In this document: piece after piece, positions 1 through 5,464 of the stretch
Position numbering within the stretch: the stretch's first letter is position 1
Layout of the letters: each line of letters opens with the position of its first letter
NCBI GenBank assembly: GCA_902797195.1
Contig: CADBRY010000047.1
Coordinates: 1 to 5,464 of the forward strand
Source: an uncultured Eubacteriales bacterium
GTDB lineage: Bacteria > Bacillota > Clostridia > Peptostreptococcales > Anaerovoracaceae
Length of the DNA stretch: 5,464 nt
Direction of reading: 5' to 3'
The notes under the pieces: generated by a model
What the model was told of the DNA's origin: nothing
What the model saw: the letters and a program-made list of their open reading frames with translations, nothing else
The model's database searches: none
Position numbers and translations under genes: made by a program

Positions 1-693
1 ATCATCCGTCCCTGAACTGTATAATTTCACACCATTTGCATGTACATCGAAAAACTGTCTGCTTATGCTTCTGTTCTTGTAGTCCTTCGCTGACACATAG
101 AATCCCAGGTAGTTCCCCCCATATGTCCCACCGTCTTCAAGATCTGTTTCAATTACGGGAAGCATGCTTTCATCTATCTGGTTGTTTGGTCCCTCCGGAA
201 CATCCTGGTTTCCCGGATTATCGGGGCTTGGCCTTACATTGTTACTGGGTTTGTTGTTATTCTTCTTTCCCCCTTCGTTGCCTTTCTTAGAATCATTTGT
301 CCCCTTTTTACCGGTGTTCCCACTTCCTTTGGAGTTTGTGTTATTTGATGAGCCGGAGTTGTTTGAATCGTTACCCGCCCCAGGGGCCGCATTTGCCCAG
401 GCCCGGGTCCGCACTTCTCCTGTGGTTCTCCCCTTTTTTTCTTCCTCTTTTTTCTTTTCTTCTTTCTTCTTTTCCTCTTCCTGCCTCTTCTTCTGCTGAT
501 CGTAGTTGAGTTCATATCCCGCGCCTTTGACAAGGATCTGTGACCTCATAACGTCCAGCTCTCCTATGGGGTTCTCTCCGTGATCCGGCTCCCTGCCGTT
601 GACCATGGCAAAAACACTGGTCCCTGCCAGAATCAATATCCCCAAAAGGATCCCTATATTGATTATGTTTCTTTGAAATCTTTTATTACTCAT
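1..693 (-). CDS. Membrane-anchored or secreted surface protein with low-complexity linkers (3' end outside window)
   Basis: An open frame runs from ATG 693-691 to the window edge, giving 231 visible residues without a stop. After a short basic start (MSNKRFQR) comes one hydrophobic segment (about 10-31), a membrane anchor or a signal peptide possibly cut after SVFA. A short region (32-65) leads to a Lys/Glu-only tract (about 66-87, QQKKRQEEEKKKEEKK and on), probably an extended charged helix. Next is an Asn/Ser/Gly/Lys-rich linker (about 108-152) and a Pro/Asn-rich stretch (153-181). A folded, probably beta-sandwich domain then begins (from about 182, with NYLGFYVSAKDYKNRS and FDVHANGVKLYSSG) and is cut. 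This layout suits a stalk crossing the cell wall to present an outer domain. The gene overlaps the lipoprotein gene by 8 bases (ATGAGTAA) and has no clear ribosome binding site, so it probably depends on coupled translation. I do not recognise a named family. A DUF4430-type or Ig-like domain further on is a guess from context. Confidence 0.78.
   Translation of the reverse strand, partial: MSNKRFQRNIINIGILLGILILAGTSVFAMVNGREPDHGENPIGELDVMRSQILVKGAGYELNYDQQKKRQEEEKKKEEKKKEEEKKGRTTGEVRTRAWANAAPGAGNDSNNSGSSNNTNSKGSGNTGKKGTNDSKKGNEGGKKNNNKPSNNVRPSPDNPGNQDVPEGPNNQIDESMLPVIETDLEDGGTYGGNYLGFYVSAKDYKNRSISRQFFDVHANGVKLYSSGTDD
426..482. repeat. 57-base pure pyrimidine/purine tract inside the surface-protein gene
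   Basis: The plus strand is all C/T from 426 to 482, including runs of seven (434-440) and six (448-453) T. On the coding strand it is all purine and encodes most of the Lys/Glu tract. The composition follows from the AAG/AAA/GAA/GAG codons, but such tracts can slip or vary in length between strains. Confidence 0.85.
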
Positions 694-1546
694 CTGCTGC
701 AGCATTCATTGCCATCAGTGCCTGCTCCGTTGCCATTCTGTCCACGCTCTGCTCTTCCACGTGTTTGAATTCAGGACCATCGGCATATGAAAGCAGATCT
801 TCCATATAAAGTGTCCCGTCGCCGTCACATGATTCGGTTGCCAAAATCACCTGCGCGGTACTTTCACATGTGCCGAAGGTTTTACCTCCATCCTCGAATT
901 CCTTATTGATATTATCAAGAGAACTGTTCACCAGCTCATTGACATCGGGCCTGTCTCTGTAGTATGAAAGTGCCTGCACAAGTATCGCAGTCACATCCAC
1001 CATTTCACCTTCTTTGCTTTTCTCAAATTCCTTCACGAGATAATCCACATATTTGTCCTCGTTCTTCAGCTGATATCCGCATGTGTTCGCCGCTATCAGC
1101 GCGTAGGCCGGTCCGTTCCATCCCTGCTTGGTGACATTATCCCAATCATCCAGGGGTGCGAGGATATCGTAGCCTTCCACATCTGTGGGGTCCTTGCCTA
1201 TAGCCTTCGCACCAAGGGCGACCCTGGCGTATTCCGTGTATCTGTCCTCGCTCAAAACTCCTTTTTTTGACTTCACGGTCCCTCTGACAGAATCGTAGTA
1301 GCTCTCAAAAACAGCGGGATCGATTTCTTCACCGCTTTCGGCCAGACCGATTATCACCCATTCATCTCCATATTTGTAGGGAGCATTTTCCGCGAAATAC
1401 TCGGCGGTTTTCGATCTCTGGCTGCCGGCATCGGAGGCGCCTCCCTGCCCGCATCCGGCACACAGTCCTGCGATAACCAGGGTCAGAACTGCGATCATCG
1501 CAGCCATCATAATTTTTTTCGACACATTCGACACATAATTTCTCAT
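686..1546 (-). CDS. Lipoprotein with transcobalamin/prenyltransferase-like alpha/alpha-barrel
   Basis: This is a 286-residue predicted lipoprotein. A basic N-terminus and hydrophobic stretch (12-30) lead to LCAGC, with Cys32 as the likely lipidated residue. The -3 position is Cys rather than the usual Leu, so the lipobox is slightly atypical. The mature part looks all-helical and matches the pattern of bacterial alpha/alpha-barrel proteins often joined to DUF4430. Landmarks are the ARVALGAKAIGKDPTDVEGY block (107-126), KQGWNGPAYALIA (140-152), DVTAILVQALSYYRDRPDV (184-202), TCESTAQVILA (226-236), EFKH (259-262) and MATEQALMAMNA (271-282). The fold family includes the alpha domain of human intrinsic factor and transcobalamin. 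Given the B12 riboswitch upstream, binding a corrinoid on the outer face of the membrane is the favoured inference; a direct binding residue cannot be named. It has no C-terminal DUF4430-like beta domain of its own. It overlaps the next gene by 8 bases. Other roles of this toroid fold, such as binding a different hydrophobic or ring-shaped ligand, stay possible. Confidence 0.85.
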   Translation of the reverse strand: MRNYVSNVSKKIMMAAMIAVLTLVIAGLCAGCGQGGASDAGSQRSKTAEYFAENAPYKYGDEWVIIGLAESGEEIDPAVFESYYDSVRGTVKSKKGVLSEDRYTEYARVALGAKAIGKDPTDVEGYDILAPLDDWDNVTKQGWNGPAYALIAANTCGYQLKNEDKYVDYLVKEFEKSKEGEMVDVTAILVQALSYYRDRPDVNELVNSSLDNINKEFEDGGKTFGTCESTAQVILATESCDGDGTLYMEDLLSYADGPEFKHVEEQSVDRMATEQALMAMNAAADE

Positions 1547-3567
1547 CTTCTCTTCCTCTTTTCTTTTAAGGCTTCCTTGCCCGCTTCAAGGGCCCTGAGC
1601 ATATGGGATCTGTCCACCTCAGTCACCGGCTGCAGGCTGTATGCTCCCCGCATAGCAATGGCCTCGGCTTCCGCTTCGCAGGGGATGTTCTTCCTCTGCA
1701 TGTAGCCGTACACCGCACACACGCCCTTCCTCACATCCTCCTGGTGGAAAGTTTTTTTCAGATTCTTCCCTTCCACCACTTTTCTGATCAGCTTGACCGC
1801 AAGATATGTCAGTATCGCCAGCAGTATCCCTCCGGCAATGATCAAAAGCAGCAGCTTCCAGGGTATCTTCCTGCCTTCCTCCTTTTCATTGCTCCCCAGA
1901 GGATCCTGCAGTGGATTGTTCTCCGCCTGATCGAAGGGCGCGGCGGTGCTGTCGTTATCCAGCCCCCGGCTGAGATCCGCCTCCTTCATCACATCGTAGT
2001 AGCCGCTGCATATCTCTATGGGCACCCAGCCTACAGCATCCACGTAGATCTCCGTCCATGCGTGGTGGTTCTTGTCACCGTCAAGTTTATATGGTCGCCC
2101 CGGCTCCATTGCCTTTTCATCTTCCAGCGTAACAAGGGCTCCCTTAACGTATCTTGCCGGGATCCCGTAGTACCTGAACATCAACGTCGCGACGGTGGCA
2201 TAGTCTTCATCGGTACCGCTGTGGCTCTCAAAGAGTTCTTTCAGACTTTTATTGCTATCCTCACCGGCAGTTTCCGAGTATGCTATCTCCCCGTCCATGA
2301 AATCTTTGACCTTTGCGATGGCGGTCTTGTAGTCCACATGACCCTTCTCCTGATTTCCCCTGGAGCCCACATTTTCACTGAGGGTGGTGATGGTGCCGTC
2401 ATCAAGATATGTATATCTGCTGTACATGTCCCGGTTGTAGTAGCTTTCAAGGCGCCTGTATTCCTCAACGTCTTCGCTGAGCTCCGCGGTAAACAGCTCC
2501 CCCGCCAGGTCGGTCCATCTTCCTGTTTTATTCTCGGTTACGGAATAATCGTAGCTGCGGCCCGCCCGGAAAGAATCAAAAGTAAAGAAGCTGTTGCCCC
2601 AGTTCTTTGTTCCTTCGATCTCCCCCGCCGCCAGTTCATAGGGCACATAGGCGTGCTTTGATTTTTTCCCCTCCACGGATATATTCATCCCGTGGGTTTC
2701 TTTAGATTCTTCATCCACCAGGCTGTCAACTTTCGTAAGCTGGCTCAGGGCGTCAAAGCCCTCCTTGCCCAGCCAGTATTCCCTGTCTCTGTTTTCATAT
2801 ATCTTCTCTACGGGAAGGCTCTTCCATCCCTCTGCGGCGAAACTTTCCCCAACGAATCCTCTCAGGTACAGGGACTCCGGTTTTTCCATGGTCACCGTAA
2901 GTTCCGGTTCGTCAGTGTAGTTAATCTCATCCCACTTGTCGGCTCTGAAGGTCTTCCCCGTCTCTATGAGGGAAATATTTGTGAGCTGCTTCTGGATCAG
3001 GGGTATGAGGAAAGACAACAGAACGAGCGTGGCCACCCCTGCCAGAACTCCAAGCCTTTTTAAAGTCGGCTTCATGTTCTGCCTCATCTCCCCCTCGGGA
3101 AGATCCCATTTGATCAGCGGCAGGATTATCCCGAAGGCCATCAGGATAACTGCGTAAAAGGCCGGATGGAAATCCCACAGCACCGAGATCGCCATTATCG
3201 GCAGTCCGTACAAAATTGCAGAAAGGATCGGGCTTATCCTGAGAGTCATGTAAGCGATAAGTATCATCACCACCCCAAGAACCAATATGAACAGGCCGTT
3301 TCCTTCGCCTCCTTCGTATACATCTATAAGGATGTAGTGCTCCCTTCCCATAAGCCGGGCGAACTGATTCCAACAATTTATGAATCCTCCCACCGGCCCG
3401 GATGACAGGCTCCCGCTCCAGATCACATCTATCTGAAAAATGGTAAGCAAAGAGAAGAGGCTGCCGATCCCCAGAATGATTCCTCCCACGATCCGTGGAA
3501 GTTCCTTAATTATAAGCTGATGGCCTGAAGATGGTGACTTCTCCATCTCCTCTGAGTTTATCCACAT
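1543..3567 (-). CDS. Membrane transglutaminase-like protein (DUF3488/TgpA type) with the catalytic Cys replaced
   Basis: This is a 674-residue membrane protein with the layout of the DUF3488/transglutaminase-core/DUF4129 family. There are five N-terminal membrane segments (about 26-47, 91-109, 111-131, 134-153, 171-191). A large extracytoplasmic part includes the family-typical SLYLRGFVGESFAAEGW (232-248). The transglutaminase-like core spans about 410-525, a sixth membrane helix about 570-595, and a basic cytoplasmic tail ends in KEKRKRR. The core is clear from RYYGIPARYVKG (465-476) and HHAWTEIYVDAVGWVPIEI (501-519). The usual G-x-C-x-x-x-A active-site motif instead reads GTDEDYA (451-457), placing Asp453 at the Cys position. 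His502 is kept, and Glu518 takes the place of the third residue, a common substitute. Normal peptidase or transglutaminase chemistry is therefore unlikely, and a binding or scaffold role is possible. It overlaps DUF58 by 62 bases and the next gene by 4 (ATGA), indicating coupled expression. Start chosen on the AGAGGA site. Confidence 0.92.
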   Translation of the reverse strand: MWINSEEMEKSPSSGHQLIIKELPRIVGGIILGIGSLFSLLTIFQIDVIWSGSLSSGPVGGFINCWNQFARLMGREHYILIDVYEGGEGNGLFILVLGVVMILIAYMTLRISPILSAILYGLPIMAISVLWDFHPAFYAVILMAFGIILPLIKWDLPEGEMRQNMKPTLKRLGVLAGVATLVLLSFLIPLIQKQLTNISLIETGKTFRADKWDEINYTDEPELTVTMEKPESLYLRGFVGESFAAEGWKSLPVEKIYENRDREYWLGKEGFDALSQLTKVDSLVDEESKETHGMNISVEGKKSKHAYVPYELAAGEIEGTKNWGNSFFTFDSFRAGRSYDYSVTENKTGRWTDLAGELFTAELSEDVEEYRRLESYYNRDMYSRYTYLDDGTITTLSENVGSRGNQEKGHVDYKTAIAKVKDFMDGEIAYSETAGEDSNKSLKELFESHSGTDEDYATVATLMFRYYGIPARYVKGALVTLEDEKAMEPGRPYKLDGDKNHHAWTEIYVDAVGWVPIEICSGYYDVMKEADLSRGLDNDSTAAPFDQAENNPLQDPLGSNEKEEGRKIPWKLLLLIIAGGILLAILTYLAVKLIRKVVEGKNLKKTFHQEDVRKGVCAVYGYMQRKNIPCEAEAEAIAMRGAYSLQPVTEVDRSHMLRALEAGKEALKEKRKRR
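1554..1559 (-). promoter_or_regulatory. Ribosome binding site of the barrel lipoprotein gene
   Basis: AGAGGA lies 7 bases before the ATG at 1546, inside the last codons of the transglutaminase-like gene. The same hexamer precedes that gene. With the ATGA overlap it fits coupled translation and fixes the start ahead of the signal peptide. Confidence 0.68.
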
Positions 3568-4582
3568 CCACTTCGTCCTCTGTAATGTACAGGTGCTGAG
3601 CCTTTGGAACTTCTCTCCTGCTGAGATAACTGATCACGGTTGTGCTTTTTCCTTCGTCAAAGCCGCATTGCAGCATATGCTTTACCCCATCCGACAGGCT
3701 GTTGTTGTCGGATATCCTGAAAAACTCCATTTCTCTGAGATCATGGTTGTACCATGCCACAGTGTGAGGTATGGATTTTTCTATAAGTGTATAACTGACG
3801 GATGCCATCAGGTCTCCCGCTTTATCTATGGTACTGATTCTGTTCCCTCCCTCTGATGATATGCTTCTGTTCAGAAGAACGATGATGTCATTATCCTCGG
3901 GGAATCCGTTTTCTTTTATCTGAAGCTTTCCCGTTTTTCCCGAAAGCTTCCAGTGGATATTCTTCAGGGCATCTCCGGGTTCGTACTCTCTTATGGCAAA
4001 AACCTCTCCGGAATCGTCGCCTTTTTTGTGGGGAGAGTACCTGTAACTTTCCTGATCGTAGGCGCGCAGTCTGTCGTCGTCCAGTTCCATGGAGCCCTGC
4101 GTTGGAAGTATATACGCCTTTCCCTCGGACCTTACTTCTCTTTCTCCTTTGACCAGCTTAAGGGGATCGAAGACTTCGATCCTGTCCAGATATGTCCTTA
4201 TTCGTCCGCAGTGTTCAGCTCTATATGGAATATCAACAGTCTTTTTTTCTTCTCTCCCGGCGGATACGGGTAAAAGTGTTTTCAGCTCTTCCCCCGTAAA
4301 ATCGTTTTTTATGATCACTTCTGCTTCTCCGTCAAGGACGGGGATCCTTGACCCATTGCTTATCTCCAGCCGAAACTTTATATCCTCTCCTCGGATCATC
4401 TCCCTGCCTCCTGTTATCCTGGCAGATAAATCTGATCCGGCAAACCTGATATAAACAAATGATCCGGCCATATAGACTGTCAGAAACGCTGTGAGACAGG
4501 CAGCGTAATATGCACCTGTCCAGAAAAAAAGCAACAGGGAGCATATGGTTATGCAGATCCAACACTTAAGTCTTCTTGTCAT
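3506..4582 (-). CDS. DUF58 family membrane protein, first gene of the B12-riboswitch operon
   Basis: This is a 358-residue membrane protein of the DUF58 family. Two hydrophobic segments (about residues 10-28 and 29-47) anchor it. A beta-rich region follows (about 50-150), then the signature DUF58 block at residues 188-222, with FAIREYEPGD, IHWKLSGKTGKLQI and the preceding GDD. A VWA-like segment starts at 232 (DIIVLLNRSIS). There Asn238 stands where a metal-site Asp is common, so the metal site may be degenerate. DUF58 proteins are usually encoded with a MoxR AAA ATPase and a membrane transglutaminase and are linked to assembly or maturation of envelope proteins; the exact biochemistry is unknown. 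Here the transglutaminase-like partner overlaps its 3' end by 62 bases, but no MoxR gene is seen. The ATG at 4582 is preceded by a weak, closely spaced AGGA (4589-4586). Expression should be under the upstream cobalamin riboswitch. Confidence 0.93.
   Translation of the reverse strand: MTRRLKCWICITICSLLLFFWTGAYYAACLTAFLTVYMAGSFVYIRFAGSDLSARITGGREMIRGEDIKFRLEISNGSRIPVLDGEAEVIIKNDFTGEELKTLLPVSAGREEKKTVDIPYRAEHCGRIRTYLDRIEVFDPLKLVKGEREVRSEGKAYILPTQGSMELDDDRLRAYDQESYRYSPHKKGDDSGEVFAIREYEPGDALKNIHWKLSGKTGKLQIKENGFPEDNDIIVLLNRSISSEGGNRISTIDKAGDLMASVSYTLIEKSIPHTVAWYNHDLREMEFFRISDNNSLSDGVKHMLQCGFDEGKSTTVISYLSRREVPKAQHLYITEDEVDVDKLRGDGEVTIFRPSAYN
3576..3581 (-). promoter_or_regulatory. Ribosome binding site deciding the start of the transglutaminase-like gene
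   Basis: AGAGGA lies 8 bases before the ATG at 3567, inside the DUF58 coding region. This supports the upstream start. The alternative ATG at 3546 (Met8) has a GAGGAG run directly abutting it with no spacing, which is less suitable. Confidence 0.7.
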
Positions 4583-4605
4583 GTATCCTGCAATTACGGT
4601 TCATT

Positions 4606-4639
4606 AAAACAAAAAGCGCCACTCCTCCTGAGTGGGCGC
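4606..4639 (-). terminator. Intrinsic terminator, the riboswitch expression platform
   Basis: On the minus strand GCGCCCACTC (4639-4630) pairs with GAGTGGCGC (4624-4616). This gives a 9-bp GC-rich stem with one bulged C and the loop AGGAG. It is followed by TTTTTGTTTT (4615-4606). It sits about 46 bases after the aptamer and 24 bases before the first start codon of the operon, the standard place for a transcriptional off-switch. It may also stop read-through from uvrC. A small hairpin with stem TATCT/AGATA (4679-4666) lies between aptamer and terminator and may take part in switching. I could not draw a convincing antiterminator by eye. Confidence 0.87.
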
Positions 4640-4685
4640 ATAAATTTCCTGACAACATGCCATCCTATCTCAGAAGATAAACACT

Positions 4686-4788
4686 CTCTGATTCGACAGG
4701 TATCCCGGCTTGATCCACCTTTCTATGGATTTTACGGTTGCTGAGACACAGCGTCTGTTTCTCACAGACTTCCCCCGACCGATCAGAA
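4686..4788 (-). ncRNA. Cobalamin (B12) riboswitch aptamer
   Basis: Read on the minus strand, the segment carries the conserved blocks of a cobalamin riboswitch in order. GGGAAGTCTGTGAGAAACAG (4774-4755) matches the GGGAA..GTG..AA core, followed by GCTG. A short loop TGTCT leads into CAGCAACCGTAA, matching the usual GC-G....C-GCAACTGT block. Next comes a small hairpin closed by ATCC/GGAT, then the B12 box AAGCCGGGATACCTGTC (4711-4695). A closing P1 helix can be drawn: TTCTGAT (4788-4782) pairs with ATCAGAG (4692-4686). CGGT (4781-4778) can pair with ACCG (4738-4735). The 5' side is short, so this is a compact member of the class. It precedes an intrinsic terminator, so the expected behaviour is premature termination when cobalamin is bound. 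Which corrinoid form it prefers cannot be read from the sequence. Confidence 0.9.
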
Positions 4789-4797
4789 TTTTCGGGT

Positions 4798-4826
4798 ATT
4801 ATAACATTTTATTCTGTGTATTACAA
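4798..4826 (-). promoter_or_regulatory. Sigma-A type promoter for the B12-riboswitch operon
   Basis: On the minus strand there is a -35 element TTGTAA (4826-4821, 4 of 6 matches to TTGACA), a spacer of exactly 17 bases, and a perfect -10 element TATAAT (4803-4798). Transcription would begin near 4792-4790, only a few bases before the first paired base of the riboswitch aptamer. The -35 box starts 2 bases after the uvrC stop codon, so the operon has its own promoter packed against the previous gene. Seen directly in sequence; activity is inferred. Confidence 0.82.
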
Positions 4827-4828
4827 TT

Positions 4829-5464
4829 TTATTTCATAAAATATCTGCACACGTTCTCCGCTGCCAGCTGGTCCATGGATTCCGCCTGGGCGAGGATCTC
4901 CCTGCCATTTTCGCTGCGGGCAATTCGGCGAATCTCGTCCACGCTTTTGAACTGTCGGAGCAAAGCGTTCCTCCTCTTTTCACCTATTCCCGGTATCTCG
5001 TCCAGCACCGATTTTTGAACGTTCTTGCCTCTGAGTTTCCGGTGATAGTCGATGGCGAATCTATGCACTTCCTCCTGGATCCTCCCGATGTATTTAAACA
5101 GCAGCGGCTTGTCTGCAAGGCTGATCTCCACGAACTCATCATCGTCGTTTCTATATACAAGTGCCCTGGTTCTGTGACTGTCGTCCTTGACCATACCCAG
5201 TACGGGGATGTCAAGTTCTGTGGCATCTATGACTTCCAGAGCCGTGGACACATGGCCTCTTCCCCCGTCCATGAAAATGATGTCCGGCAGAACGGAAAAA
5301 GTTTCGTCTCCTTGGAAGACTCTCAGAAATCTCCTGGAAAGCATTTCGTTCATGGAGCCGTAGTCGTCCTGCCCCTCCACGGTGCGGATCTTGAATTTTC
5401 GGTAACCTTTTTTATCGGCCTTCAGCCCCTGAAAAGTTACCATGGCTCCCACGGTGTCCACCCC
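4829..5464 (-). CDS. uvrC: UvrC, excinuclease ABC subunit C, C-terminal part (5' end outside window)
   Basis: This is the C-terminal part, about 212 residues, of UvrC. UvrC acts with UvrA and UvrB in nucleotide excision repair and cuts the damaged strand on both sides of the lesion. The full family is about 600 residues. The visible part begins inside the RNase H-like endonuclease domain, at GVDTVGAM. It includes the hallmark segments TVEGQDDYGSMNEMLSRRF, PDIIFMDGGRGH (with a catalytic Asp), IPVLGMVKDD and EVHRFAIDYHRK (with the His expected in the active site). The helix-hairpin-helix DNA-binding tail follows, around DEIPGIGEKRRNALLRQF and FKSVDEIRRIA. It ends at TAA, 4831-4829. The GTG at 5461-5459 is an internal Val, not the start; the reading frame stays open to the window edge. 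No terminator lies directly after the stop, so read-through would pass into the riboswitch terminator. The identification is secure. Confidence 0.97.
   Translation of the reverse strand, partial: GVDTVGAMVTFQGLKADKKGYRKFKIRTVEGQDDYGSMNEMLSRRFLRVFQGDETFSVLPDIIFMDGGRGHVSTALEVIDATELDIPVLGMVKDDSHRTRALVYRNDDDEFVEISLADKPLLFKYIGRIQEEVHRFAIDYHRKLRGKNVQKSVLDEIPGIGEKRRNALLRQFKSVDEIRRIARSENGREILAQAESMDQLAAENVCRYFMK

Noticed and set aside
164..533. Open frames on both strands around the pyrimidine tract
   Set aside because: They are low-complexity products of the homopurine/homopyrimidine stretch. The minus-strand frame starting at 693 has the membrane segment, the overlap with the upstream gene and a plausible domain beyond the tract.
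1521..1538. Short tandem-like repeat GACACATTC/GACACATAA near the lipoprotein start
   Set aside because: Two imperfect 9-base copies inside coding sequence (part of VSNVS); too short to count as a site or mobile-element trace.
1603..2661. Long plus-strand open frame (352 codons) opposite the transglutaminase-like gene
   Set aside because: It lies wholly antisense to a gene with clear family motifs, its translation shows no recognisable domain, and no ribosome binding site or promoter was seen. It is a shadow frame.
4566..4604. Twelve-codon open frame starting at ATG 4604-4602 between the terminator and the DUF58 gene
   Set aside because: The AGGAGG before it (4629-4624) is 19 bases away and part of the terminator hairpin, and the frame is out of phase with DUF58. 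It could be chance; no leader-peptide pattern was seen.
4624..4629. AGGAGG as a strong ribosome binding site for the operon
   Set aside because: It is 41 bases from the DUF58 start and forms the terminator loop and the first base of the 3' arm, so it does not decide a start.
5459..5461. GTG as a possible start of a separate 210-residue gene
   Set aside because: The frame stays open upstream to the window edge, and GVDTVGAM is internal UvrC sequence, so this is a truncated uvrC rather than a new gene.

Overview
The window reads as a chromosomal segment of a Gram-positive, Clostridia-like bacterium of moderate GC content. The grounds are the gene families (a DUF58 plus membrane transglutaminase-like pair and a lipoprotein of the Firmicutes alpha/alpha-barrel family), the cobalamin riboswitch with an intrinsic terminator, AGAGGA-type ribosome binding sites and a near-consensus sigma-A promoter. 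I cannot name the family or genus from sequence alone. All real genes lie on the minus strand and are read from high to low coordinates.

Layout in transcription order. (1) Positions 5464-4829 hold the 3' end of uvrC, the excision-repair endonuclease, cut by the window edge. (2) Positions 4828-4583 are a compact regulatory region. It contains a promoter starting 2 bases after the uvrC stop (-35 TTGTAA, 17-base spacer, -10 TATAAT), a cobalamin (B12) riboswitch aptamer of about 103 nt and a strong intrinsic terminator. (3) There follow four tightly overlapping genes: a DUF58 membrane protein (4582-3506), a 674-residue membrane protein of the DUF3488/transglutaminase/DUF4129 type (3567-1543), a lipoprotein of the transcobalamin/prenyltransferase-like alpha/alpha-barrel family (1546-686), and the start of a membrane-anchored surface protein with long charged and Asn/Ser/Gly linkers (693-1, cut by the window edge). 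The overlaps are 62, 4 and 8 bases, so this looks like one translationally coupled operon.

Main interpretation. A B12 riboswitch with a terminator directly heads an operon that shows no recognised B12 biosynthesis or BtuCDF-type gene in the window. Instead it encodes extracytoplasmic proteins, one of which belongs to the fold family of human intrinsic factor and transcobalamin. The likeliest reading is a Gram-positive surface system for capturing corrinoids when B12 is scarce. The DUF58 and transglutaminase-like proteins are usually accompanied by a MoxR ATPase, but none is seen here. The transglutaminase-like protein has Asp453 where the catalytic cysteine should be, so it is probably not a working transglutaminase or protease. 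The genes that would test this lie beyond position 1, where a DUF4430-type domain or an ECF/ABC transporter would be the key find.

No stretch of more than 300 bases lacks a gene. I saw no tRNA, rRNA, CRISPR array, insertion sequence or attachment site.
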